Source: JAPXLN01 sp033809515
Lineage (GTDB): Bacteria; Bacillota; Sulfobacillia; Fermentithermobacillales; Fermentithermobacillaceae
Reading direction: 5' to 3'
DNA: 64,000 bases
Assembly (NCBI GenBank): GCA_033809515.1
Contig: JAPXLN010000001.1
Span: 186,001-250,000 of the forward strand
Positions 1 through 7,141 of this stretch are shown in pieces (the first letter of the stretch is position 1; every line of letters begins with the position of its first letter). The notes under the pieces were generated by a model. That model worked only from the letters and a program-made list of their open reading frames with translations. It was not told the DNA's origin and searched no databases. The position numbers were made by a program, and so were the translations under genes.

Positions 1-2971
1 CTTCAAGGGTCACGAAGCTCATTTCCTGACCCGTCCTTGTCCGGACTCTCTTCAGCGACGTAACAGAGCCCCCAACAGTCACCTCTCCCTTATCTTGCAC
101 AGTATCGAGATCCGCTATTGGAAGGGCGTAGAGTCTAAGCGCTTCCTTATATTTCTCCAGAGGGTGACCGCTGAGATACATGCCGAGAAGCTCCCGTTCC
201 CACGAAAGGCGAACATCCAAAGACACTTCCTGTTCCGTCTGCTTCGCCTGCCGCCCCGAAAACGCAACGTCGCCGTCGCCGAACAAAGAGGGCTGGTTGC
301 GGGCAAAGACCGGGCGCGCCTTCATCACCTTATCGACTTGCTCCAGGTTCCAGTATCTTGTTCCAAAACAGTCACACGCCCCGCACTGTATCAAGCTTTC
401 AAGGGCCTTCATGGTAAGCTGCTTCCCGTCAAGTCGCGCCGCCATATCCTCCAGGGAGGAAAACAAGCCTCTGGCTGTCCTTTCAGCAACCAGGGCACGG
501 GCAAGCCCCTGGCCTACGTTCTTTATGCCTCCAAGGCCGTATCTGATACCATCCCCCTGAACAGAAAACTCGGTGTCGCTTCTATTGACATCGGGTCTGA
601 ACACGTCCAGACCCAACCTCCTTGCCTCCTGAAGATAGACACCTACTTTGCCCTGAATTCCCGCTACCGACGACAAAAGCGCGGCTATAAATTGGCCCGG
701 GTAGTTAGCTTTGAGGTAAGCTGTCTGGTATGCAACAAGAGCATAGGGCGCCGCGTGGTTCTTGTTGAAACCGTAGTCTGCAAATTTCAGTATGAGGTCG
801 TATATTCGGTGGGCTGTGTCTAAAGGCAGCCCTTTTTGGCAGGCCCCTTCGATAAACTTCTCCTCCATGGTTATGAGCAAGTCGCGTTTTTTCTTACCCA
901 CAGCGTGCCTCAAGACATCAGCCTGGCCCATGGTAAAACCGGCCACGTGAGAGGCTATCTTGAGTATCTGTTCCTGATAGACAAGAACACCGTAAGTCTC
1001 CTTTAGCACAGGCTCAAGAACCGGATGAAGGTACTCAGGCTCTCCGAACCGGGCCCTTATGAACTCAGGAATCTGCTCCATAGGACCGGGCCTGCACAGG
1101 GCAACAGCCGCAATGATATCTTTGAACTCAGCCGGTTTGAGTTCCTTGAGAAAGTCCCTGACCCATGACGACTCAAGCTGAAACACGCCAACAGATTCGC
1201 CCCCGGCAAGCATGTGGTAAGTCTTCCTGTCATCAAGAGGGATGTTGTCAATATCCAGACTCCCACAGCCCCTGTTCACCATGTCAACGGTCTTTTGTAT
1301 CACAGTTAAGGTCCGCAGGGCCAGAAAATCCATCTTTAGCAGGCCCAGGCTTTCCAGGTCCTCCATTGGGTACTGGGTGGTAATGGCCCCCTCCCCTGTC
1401 CTGGCCAGGGGGACAGAATCCCAGAGGGGCCCCTTGCCTATGACAATGCCGGCAGCATGGACCGAAGAATGCCTGGGCATCCCCTCCAGCTCCATGGCAG
1501 CCTCCAAAAGGTCCCCGAAATCCCCTGTACGCATTTGGGAGAGTTCGGGCGTCATCTCCAGAGCCTTTTCAATGGTCATGCCCGGCTGGTATGGGATCAT
1601 CTTGGCAATCCGGTCTACGTCTCCGTAGGGAAGCCCCAGGGCTCGTCCGACATCTCGCACTGCAGCCCTGGCTGCCATAGTCCCGAAGGTAATGACCTGC
1701 GCAACCCTGTCTTTTCCGTATCTCCTGCGGACATACTCGATTACTTCGTCTCTTCTGTCATCCTGAAAATCAATGTCAATGTCCGGCATGGTTACCCGAT
1801 CTGGGTTAAGAAACCTCTCAAAAACAAGATCATTTTGGATAGGGTCTATGTTCGTGATGCCCAGAGAGTAGGCGACCAGGCTGCCTGCGGCAGATCCCCT
1901 GCCAGGCCCCACTGCAATCCCTTGGGACCTGGCGTAATTCACGAAATCTGAGACTATAAGAAAATACGATGAATACCCCATTCGCTCAATCATCTGAAGC
2001 TCATGTTCCAGTCGCTCTCTTTGCAGGCTGCCAATCTTTCCGCAGGTCCTGGCCTCAAGTCCCCGGGTAGCCAGTTCCCGCAGGAAAGAGGCGGGCGTCA
2101 GACCCGGGCCAAGGGGGTACTCGGGCAAGCGAACTTGGTTGAATTCCAGTTTGACATGGCACATATCCGCAATCCGCAGCGTATTGCTGACGGCATCAGG
2201 CAGATCATTAAACACTGCTTCCATCTCCTGAGGCGTCTTAAGGTAGAACTCATCCCCCGGAAACGTAAGCCTTCTGGGGTCCTCGAGAGTGGTGCCTGTC
2301 TGTATGGCCAGTAGAATCTCATGGTATTTGGCATCAGATCTGTCCAGGTAGTGACAGTCGTTGGTCGCCACCAGAGGAACCTTCATGCGCCGCGAAAGCT
2401 CTACAAGACCTGCGTTTATCTTCTCCTGGCCAGGAACGGCGTTTCGCTGTATCTCCAGGAACACATTTCCTTGTCCGAAGACATCTAAATACCTTCCCAG
2501 GCTCTCTGCAGCCTTCCCCGGCAAGCCGTTAGCCAGGTACCAGGGGACTTCTCCGTCCAGGCACGCCGTAAGAGCGAGAAGGCCCTTTGAGTGCTCATTG
2601 AGCACCTCCAGGTCCACCCTGGGCTTGTAGTAGAACCCTTCCAGGAAGCCCCGGGAAACGATTTTCATGAGGTTTCTGTACCCGGTATCATCTTTGGCCA
2701 GAAGGACCAGGTGGAAGGGTCTGTCAGCGGTTCCGCCCGTCCGGACATTCCGTGATTCCCTGGCCACGTAGACCTCACACCCTATGATCGGGCGGATCCC
2801 AACGCCTTGGCAAGCCTGGTAAAACTGAACCCCACCGTACATTGTCCCGTGGTCGGTTATGGCCAGGGAATCCATGCCTAGCTCCCGTGTGCGGGAGCAG
2901 AGATCCTTGATCTTACAGGCGCCATCCAGAAGACTCCATTCTGTGTGTACATGCAGATGCACAAAGCTCAT
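1..2971 (-). CDS. dnaE: DNA polymerase III alpha subunit (partial, C-terminus beyond window)
   Basis: Replicative DNA polymerase catalytic subunit. Translating the minus strand from an ATG at 2971 gives an open frame to the window edge (about 990 codons). It begins with a PHP domain (FVHLHVHTEWSLLDG) and carries the polymerase active-site motif PDIDIDF near 1790 followed by a DDRRDE stretch. The helix-hairpin-helix region follows, and at the edge the start of the OB fold (GGSVTSLKRVRTRTGQEMSF). DnaE proteins usually have about 1,150 residues, so roughly 150 C-terminal residues lie outside. The DnaE type, not PolC, is indicated by the PHP domain at the extreme N-terminus and the absence of an inserted exonuclease domain. 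A G-rich ribosome binding site lies about 10 bases before the ATG. It is divergent from the small zinc-ribbon gene at 3057. Confidence 0.97.
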   Translation of the reverse strand, partial: MSFVHLHVHTEWSLLDGACKIKDLCSRTRELGMDSLAITDHGTMYGGVQFYQACQGVGIRPIIGCEVYVARESRNVRTGGTADRPFHLVLLAKDDTGYRNLMKIVSRGFLEGFYYKPRVDLEVLNEHSKGLLALTACLDGEVPWYLANGLPGKAAESLGRYLDVFGQGNVFLEIQRNAVPGQEKINAGLVELSRRMKVPLVATNDCHYLDRSDAKYHEILLAIQTGTTLEDPRRLTFPGDEFYLKTPQEMEAVFNDLPDAVSNTLRIADMCHVKLEFNQVRLPEYPLGPGLTPASFLRELATRGLEARTCGKIGSLQRERLEHELQMIERMGYSSYFLIVSDFVNYARSQGIAVGPGRGSAAGSLVAYSLGITNIDPIQNDLVFERFLNPDRVTMPDIDIDFQDDRRDEVIEYVRRRYGKDRVAQVITFGTMAARAAVRDVGRALGLPYGDVDRIAKMIPYQPGMTIEKALEMTPELSQMRTGDFGDLLEAAMELEGMPRHSSVHAAGIVIGKGPLWDSVPLARTGEGAITTQYPMEDLESLGLLKMDFLALRTLTVIQKTVDMVNRGCGSLDIDNIPLDDRKTYHMLAGGESVGVFQLESSWVRDFLKELKPAEFKDIIAAVALCRPGPMEQIPEFIRARFGEPEYLHPVLEPVLKETYGVLVYQEQILKIASHVAGFTMGQADVLRHAVGKKKRDLLITMEEKFIEGACQKGLPLDTAHRIYDLILKFADYGFNKNHAAPYALVAYQTAYLKANYPGQFIAALLSSVAGIQGKVGVYLQEARRLGLDVFRPDVNRSDTEFSVQGDGIRYGLGGIKNVGQGLARALVAERTARGLFSSLEDMAARLDGKQLTMKALESLIQCGACDCFGTRYWNLEQVDKVMKARPVFARNQPSLFGDGDVAFSGRQAKQTEQEVSLDVRLSWERELLGMYLSGHPLEKYKEALRLYALPIADLDTVQDKGEVTVGGSVTSLKRVRTRTGQEMSFVTLE

Positions 2972-3056
2972 ACCAGATTTTGCCCCCAAGCTATACCAAT
3001 CATGACAACCTTCATGTAGAATGAAAACCAGACCACAATCAAGAAGGTGAAAGAGC

Positions 3057-3251
3057 GTGCCCTGGAAATTTTGCCCTCGATGCAAGGACATATCCTACAG
3101 TGCTGCTACCCAATACGAGTCGTGGCCATGCCCTCACTGCGGAACTAACCTCAAAACTGAGCCTGAATACGATATCCATGAAGCAAGAGCTCTGCGTGAA
3201 AGAACCGCAACAGATAAGCCACAGGAGCAGCGCGAAAAGCAGGCTCCATAG
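3057..3251 (+). CDS. small zinc-ribbon protein, function unknown
   Basis: A 64-residue protein with two CxxC knuckles (Cys6/Cys9 in CPRC and Cys25/Cys28 in CPHC), which fits one zinc ribbon. The rest is a charged Glu/Arg/Gln-rich tail with no membrane segment or signal peptide. The start is a GTG at 3057 with AAGGTGA about 8 bases upstream. It sits alone between divergent dnaE and convergent nth. Zinc ribbons of this size bind nucleic acid or protein partners, but nothing visible assigns a function. The four ordered cysteines and the ribosome binding site argue that it is a real gene. Possible roles include a stress or replication accessory factor; this is a guess from its position only. Confidence 0.7.
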   Translation: MPWKFCPRCKDISYSAATQYESWPCPHCGTNLKTEPEYDIHEARALRERTATDKPQEQREKQAP

Positions 3252-3333
3252 GCTTTCATAGCATCGCAGCCGTAAACTATGGAAACGCACCGTCAGACGC
3301 ATTGTCAAACGCAGCCTCCTATAACCCCGTTCG

Positions 3334-3996
3334 CTATGAAGGGCCAGAGTCCTTCCTTGCGTTACGGAGATGGCAGCTGCCTGCAAGCGGGCAGCAGGAG
3401 CACCTGGGATTAGACGCTTTGCACAGCTTTCGTCCATGCTCAACCAGGAGAAGATGCAACGGAAGCTTCATGTGATCAGGAACCAGCATCTCCAGTTCCA
3501 TCTGGGCCCGAGCTGCCGAAGCCGTTTGCGAAACCAGCCCCAGCCTTCCACACACCCGGAGAACATGGGTATCAACAGGGAAAGCAGGCTGTCCTAACCC
3601 GAAAACCTGGACACAAGCGGCCGTCTTGGGACCAACACCTGTCAATGAAGTAAGATAGTCAAAGGCCTTTTCGGGCGTGACCGACCGAAGAGGCTCGAGG
3701 GAAAGCTCGCCAAAATCCCTCTTTATCGTCGCAAAAGCTGCACGAATTGACCGCGTCTTCTGGCGCTGAAGGCCGCATACGGATATTTCCTTTTCAATCT
3801 CAGACTCCTTGCTGCATAACAGGTCTTCCCATGACGTATACCGCTTTTTGAGATTCTGAAAAGCTCGCAGGCTGAGATTGTCGCCGGTGTTTTGAGACAA
3901 GATGGTTGCGATCAATACTTCCAAAGGATTTCCCCCAAGGGGCTCCAGGAGCTGTGAGCGAACCGAAGGATAGATTCGTTCAAGAGCTTTCATCAC
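3334..3996 (-). CDS. nth: endonuclease III (Fe-S base-excision DNA glycosylase/AP lyase)
   Basis: Removes oxidised pyrimidines and cleaves the abasic site. The 220-residue length is typical. The helix-hairpin-helix LTGVGPKTA (119-127) supplies the catalytic Lys124, and VDTH (141-144) the catalytic Asp142. The C-terminus has the family's [4Fe-4S] spacing C-x6-C-x2-C-x5-C (Cys192, 199, 202, 208). The start is either a GTG at 3996 or the next codon, an ATG; the frame is open further upstream, so the true start is slightly uncertain. It lies 22 bases behind murD and is probably cotranscribed with aspC and murD. The short convergent gap to the zinc-ribbon gene shows no clear terminator. Confidence 0.95.
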   Translation of the reverse strand: MMKALERIYPSVRSQLLEPLGGNPLEVLIATILSQNTGDNLSLRAFQNLKKRYTSWEDLLCSKESEIEKEISVCGLQRQKTRSIRAAFATIKRDFGELSLEPLRSVTPEKAFDYLTSLTGVGPKTAACVQVFGLGQPAFPVDTHVLRVCGRLGLVSQTASAARAQMELEMLVPDHMKLPLHLLLVEHGRKLCKASNPRCSCCPLAGSCHLRNARKDSGPS

Positions 3997-4018
3997 ATCG
4001 ATGAGCTGTATGGCATGG

Positions 4019-5458
4019 TCACCTCAATCTCTCCACTGCAGCCTTAAACGCCCTTCCTCGCTCCTCAAAGTTGGGGAACATATCGAAACTGGCACACGCA
4101 GGGGAAAGAGCTACTGAGAAACCCGGCTGCGCCTCTGCTGTTGCTATGGATACGGCATCCTCCAGGGAAACAGCTCTCGTCAGATCCGGACGGCGCCCCC
4201 GGCGGCATTCGGCCCAAGCTCTTCCTATGGCTTCTTCTATCTTTTTTGCCGTGCTGCCCAGGGTAACTACAACACAGCCTCTAGAGACAATCTCGCGAGC
4301 CAAGTCGTCAAAGGGCAGCCCCTTGTCGTAGCCCCCGAGAATAAGGACCAGAGGGCCTTGCACCGCATCCATCAGGGCAAGCGTACGATCGGGCGAGGTG
4401 GCAATAGAATCGTTGTAGAAATTGACCCCTCTCAAAGTCCTAACCAGCTCTATTCTGTGTTCAACGCCTCTAAAAGCTTTGACGGCCCGCCTGATGCCTT
4501 CAGGAGTAGCGCCTGCAAGACCTGCCACAAGAGCGGCCCCTAGCACGTTGGAGACGTTATGTAAGCCAGGCACCTGAAAATCAGACCTTGAGGCCACCGC
4601 TGCAAGGTCTGGCCACACAGCGCTTACCACCAGATCCTCACCGTCAAGCCAGGCTCCTACCCCTTCTGGGTACCGGGCAAGAGCCTGGCTTACAGCTTCT
4701 GCGTCAAGGGAAAAAAAGCCGACTCGGCCAGGGCATTGAGGTGCGAATCCCCTGGTCTTGGGATCATCCAGGTTAAGGATACACCGATCATGTTGCCCTT
4801 GAAACCGGAATATGCGCTTCTTGGCAGCCACGTAATCTTCAAAAGTCTCGTGCACATCCAGATGATTGGGCCTTACGTTCAGAACCAGCGCTATAGAGGG
4901 GCTCACCGTGGCAAGCTCCAACTGAAAGCTAGAAAGCTCCAGGACCACTATGGCATCCTCTTCAATCTCATCTACATTCTCTATAAGGACCGACCCGATA
5001 TTGCCGCCGACATACACAGGACGGTCCAAAAAACTCTCTTTCAGCATCATGCCGAGCACGGTAGTCGCAGTGGTCTTGCCGGCGCTTCCGGTCACGCCAA
5101 CTACCTTGCCCCTGCATCTTCGCATGAGAAGGTCTGTCTCACAGGATACGACGGCACCGTTTGCCCTGGCCCGGGCAATCTCAGGAAGGTTTTTCTTCAT
5201 GCCGGGCGTAAGGAATATCTCCTTGTACTCAGGCAATGAACAGAGGTACCCCGGCCCAAGGCTCCACGAGACTCCCAGGGCACTGAGTTCCTCAAAGGTC
5301 TGCCCCAACTCATCCCGACTCTTTCGGTCGAAGCAACTTACTCGGGCTCCTTTTTTTGCCAGGTACCTACAAAGAGCTTTGTTGGATTTCCCCACACCCA
5401 CTACCGCCACACGGCGGCCCTGAAAACTGCCTGAGCCAATGCCTGTCGTATCACTCAC
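4019..5458 (-). CDS. murD: UDP-N-acetylmuramoyl-L-alanine--D-glutamate ligase
   Basis: Cytoplasmic Mur ligase that adds D-Glu to UDP-MurNAc-L-Ala. The 479-residue protein has an N-terminal Rossmann-like domain (VAVVGVGKSN), a P-loop GVTGSAGKTTATT (121-133), a central LNVRPNHLDVH motif, and the MurD C-terminal signatures NDSIATSPDRT, LILGGYDKG and LSPACASFDMF. In the central motif many MurD proteins have Asp-His, whereas this one reads Asn-His. The P-loop has Ser-Ala where Thr-Asn is usual. It lies between aspC (19 bases upstream) and nth, not in the division-and-cell-wall cluster where Bacillota normally keep murD. An uncharacterised MurD paralogue is possible, but the C-terminal motifs favour a genuine MurD. 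Confidence 0.9.
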   Translation of the reverse strand: MSDTTGIGSGSFQGRRVAVVGVGKSNKALCRYLAKKGARVSCFDRKSRDELGQTFEELSALGVSWSLGPGYLCSLPEYKEIFLTPGMKKNLPEIARARANGAVVSCETDLLMRRCRGKVVGVTGSAGKTTATTVLGMMLKESFLDRPVYVGGNIGSVLIENVDEIEEDAIVVLELSSFQLELATVSPSIALVLNVRPNHLDVHETFEDYVAAKKRIFRFQGQHDRCILNLDDPKTRGFAPQCPGRVGFFSLDAEAVSQALARYPEGVGAWLDGEDLVVSAVWPDLAAVASRSDFQVPGLHNVSNVLGAALVAGLAGATPEGIRRAVKAFRGVEHRIELVRTLRGVNFYNDSIATSPDRTLALMDAVQGPLVLILGGYDKGLPFDDLAREIVSRGCVVVTLGSTAKKIEEAIGRAWAECRRGRRPDLTRAVSLEDAVSIATAEAQPGFSVALSPACASFDMFPNFEERGRAFKAAVERLR

Positions 5459-5477
5459 TCCCTCCTATGCAATGCTG

Positions 5478-6668
5478 CTACTCTAGGGTCTCCAGCAGCT
5501 TGCCAAGACGGTTCAGCCCCTCTTCTATCTTGGCCATTGAGGTGGCGTAGGAGAATCTGAGGTTGCCGGCCGTACCGAACCCTGCTCCCGGCACCACAGC
5601 TATCCGGCCGTCGTCAAGAAGAATGTCTGCCAGATCAACGTCACTGGATATGACCTTGCCCGCCAGTTTCTTTCCAAACAGACCTGTGACGTCAGGGTAG
5701 ACGTAGAACGCGCCGGGCGGAGTCAGGCACTTGAACCCGGGCATCTCGTTAAGGCGCTTTACCATATAGTCGCGCCTCTTCTTGAACTCAAGGCGCATGG
5801 CCTCCAGGGGTTCCTGAGGTCCGGTAAGCCCGGCTACGGCAGCTTTTTGCGAAATCGACGTTGGGTTAGATGTGGAATGGCTCTGCACGTTAGACATGGC
5901 GGATATGACATCCTGGGGGCCTGCGGCGTACCCAATGCGCCAGCCTGTCATGGCATAGGCCTTTGATACACCGTTGACTGTGACGGTTATATCTTTGGCC
6001 TCCGGCCCCAGAGCTGCAAAGGACACGTGCTCGCCTTCATAGATAAGCTTCTCGTATATCTCGTCCGACACTACAGCGATGTCATGCTTTAAGCATACCT
6101 CAGCTATCCCTTCAAGCTCCCGGCGAGTGTAGACAGCGCCTGTAGGGTTTGACGGTGTATTGAGAATGAGAAGTGACGTCTTGGGCGTAACTGCGTTTTC
6201 CAGGGCCTTTGGGGTAATCTTGAACCCAGACTCAATGCCCCCGGGCACGACAACAGGGTTTCCTCCGGCAAACCGAACCATCTCCGGGTAGCTCACCCAG
6301 TAAGGCGCCGGTATGAGAACATCGTCTCCCTGGTCACACAAAGCTACAACAGCGTTAAAAATAGAGTGTTTGGCCCCGGCCGATACAAGGACCTCTTTCG
6401 GGGTGTAGTCAAGACCATTGTCTCGCCGGAACTTGTCACATACTGCCTCTTTCAGCTCAGGGATCCCTGATGACGGCGTATACTTGGTAAACCCTGATTG
6501 GATAGCTTCTTTGCCTGCTTCCTTGATGTGGGCCGGTGTGTCAAAATCAGGCTCACCGACACCAAAACTGACAATGTCTACACCGGCTCGCTGAAGACTC
6601 TTGGTTTTGGCATCCAGTGCCAAAGTCGGTGATTGCCTTATGGATCTGGCGCGAAACGACAACCTCAT
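5478..6668 (-). CDS. aspC: class I aminotransferase (aspartate aminotransferase type)
   Basis: PLP-dependent aminotransferase of fold type I, subgroup Ib. The 396-residue protein contains the PLP lysine Lys236 in SKAYAMTGWRIGY, Asn174 in NTPSNPTG, Asp202 in SDEIY, and a distal RFSYA arginine that binds the substrate carboxylate. The N-terminal SFGVGEPDFDTP motif is typical of thermophile/Bacillus-type aspartate aminotransferases, although substrate range cannot be fixed from sequence and aromatic or prephenate transamination remains possible. The ATG at 6668 has GGAGGG seven bases upstream. It is first gene of the aspC-murD-nth run, and AT-rich sequence before it (6669-6740) probably holds its promoter. 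Confidence 0.92.
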   Translation of the reverse strand: MRLSFRARSIRQSPTLALDAKTKSLQRAGVDIVSFGVGEPDFDTPAHIKEAGKEAIQSGFTKYTPSSGIPELKEAVCDKFRRDNGLDYTPKEVLVSAGAKHSIFNAVVALCDQGDDVLIPAPYWVSYPEMVRFAGGNPVVVPGGIESGFKITPKALENAVTPKTSLLILNTPSNPTGAVYTRRELEGIAEVCLKHDIAVVSDEIYEKLIYEGEHVSFAALGPEAKDITVTVNGVSKAYAMTGWRIGYAAGPQDVISAMSNVQSHSTSNPTSISQKAAVAGLTGPQEPLEAMRLEFKKRRDYMVKRLNEMPGFKCLTPPGAFYVYPDVTGLFGKKLAGKVISSDVDLADILLDDGRIAVVPGAGFGTAGNLRFSYATSMAKIEEGLNRLGKLLETLE

Positions 6669-6838
6669 ATGTAACCCTCCATAGAATATAGATGGTAGAA
6701 TTAATATAGCCTATATATCGGCTCTGTGGCGAATCTTCTCCGAGTCACCAGGTGAGGTTTCTTGAAGCGGTCGAACAAAACCTTCTTTTTGAGTCACCAA
6801 TATCATACTTGAGGGTCTAGGGAAACCCAGGTGAGGCA

Positions 6839-7054
6839 ATGAAGCGAAACCGGTCCTACATGGGATTCGTATCCATACTAGGGTTTGGCCTGTTGGTGAC
6901 AACATCAGCCCTTGTGGGCCTGTACGTTGGCACCCTTCTTGACAGACGCTCGGGAAAAACCATTTTTGCCCCCTTGTTCCTTTTGGCCGGCTTACTGGCA
7001 GGATTCCACCGTGCCTACATAAGCATTAAATCCGTTCTCAACAAGGACAGATAG
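6839..7054 (+). CDS. AtpZ/AtpI-like small membrane protein
   Basis: A 71-residue protein with two hydrophobic helices (about 9-30 and 43-60) joined by a loop with the sequence DRRSGKTIFAP. This matches the layout of AtpZ/AtpI (putative F0F1-ATPase-associated) proteins, which sit in the membrane and help ATP synthase rotor assembly or ion transport. Genes of this family normally precede the atp operon; here no other atp gene follows. The next gene on the strand is the large polytopic M28-like protein. The start is an ATG at 6839 with AGGTGAGGCA just before it. The assignment rests on topology and the glycine-rich helices, so function is inferred. Confidence 0.7.
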   Translation: MKRNRSYMGFVSILGFGLLVTTSALVGLYVGTLLDRRSGKTIFAPLFLLAGLLAGFHRAYISIKSVLNKDR

Positions 7055-7141
7055 CACCTCAAAGGGAATAGCTTAATCTTTGTAGAATGTAGCCGTAAAT
7101 CGCGCCTGCGGCTTTTCCCAGGATATTGGAGGGATAGTACC

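Noticed and set aside
95..823. Long plus-strand open frame of 242 codons
   Set aside because: It lies antisense to dnaE, whose minus-strand translation shows conserved polymerase motifs throughout.
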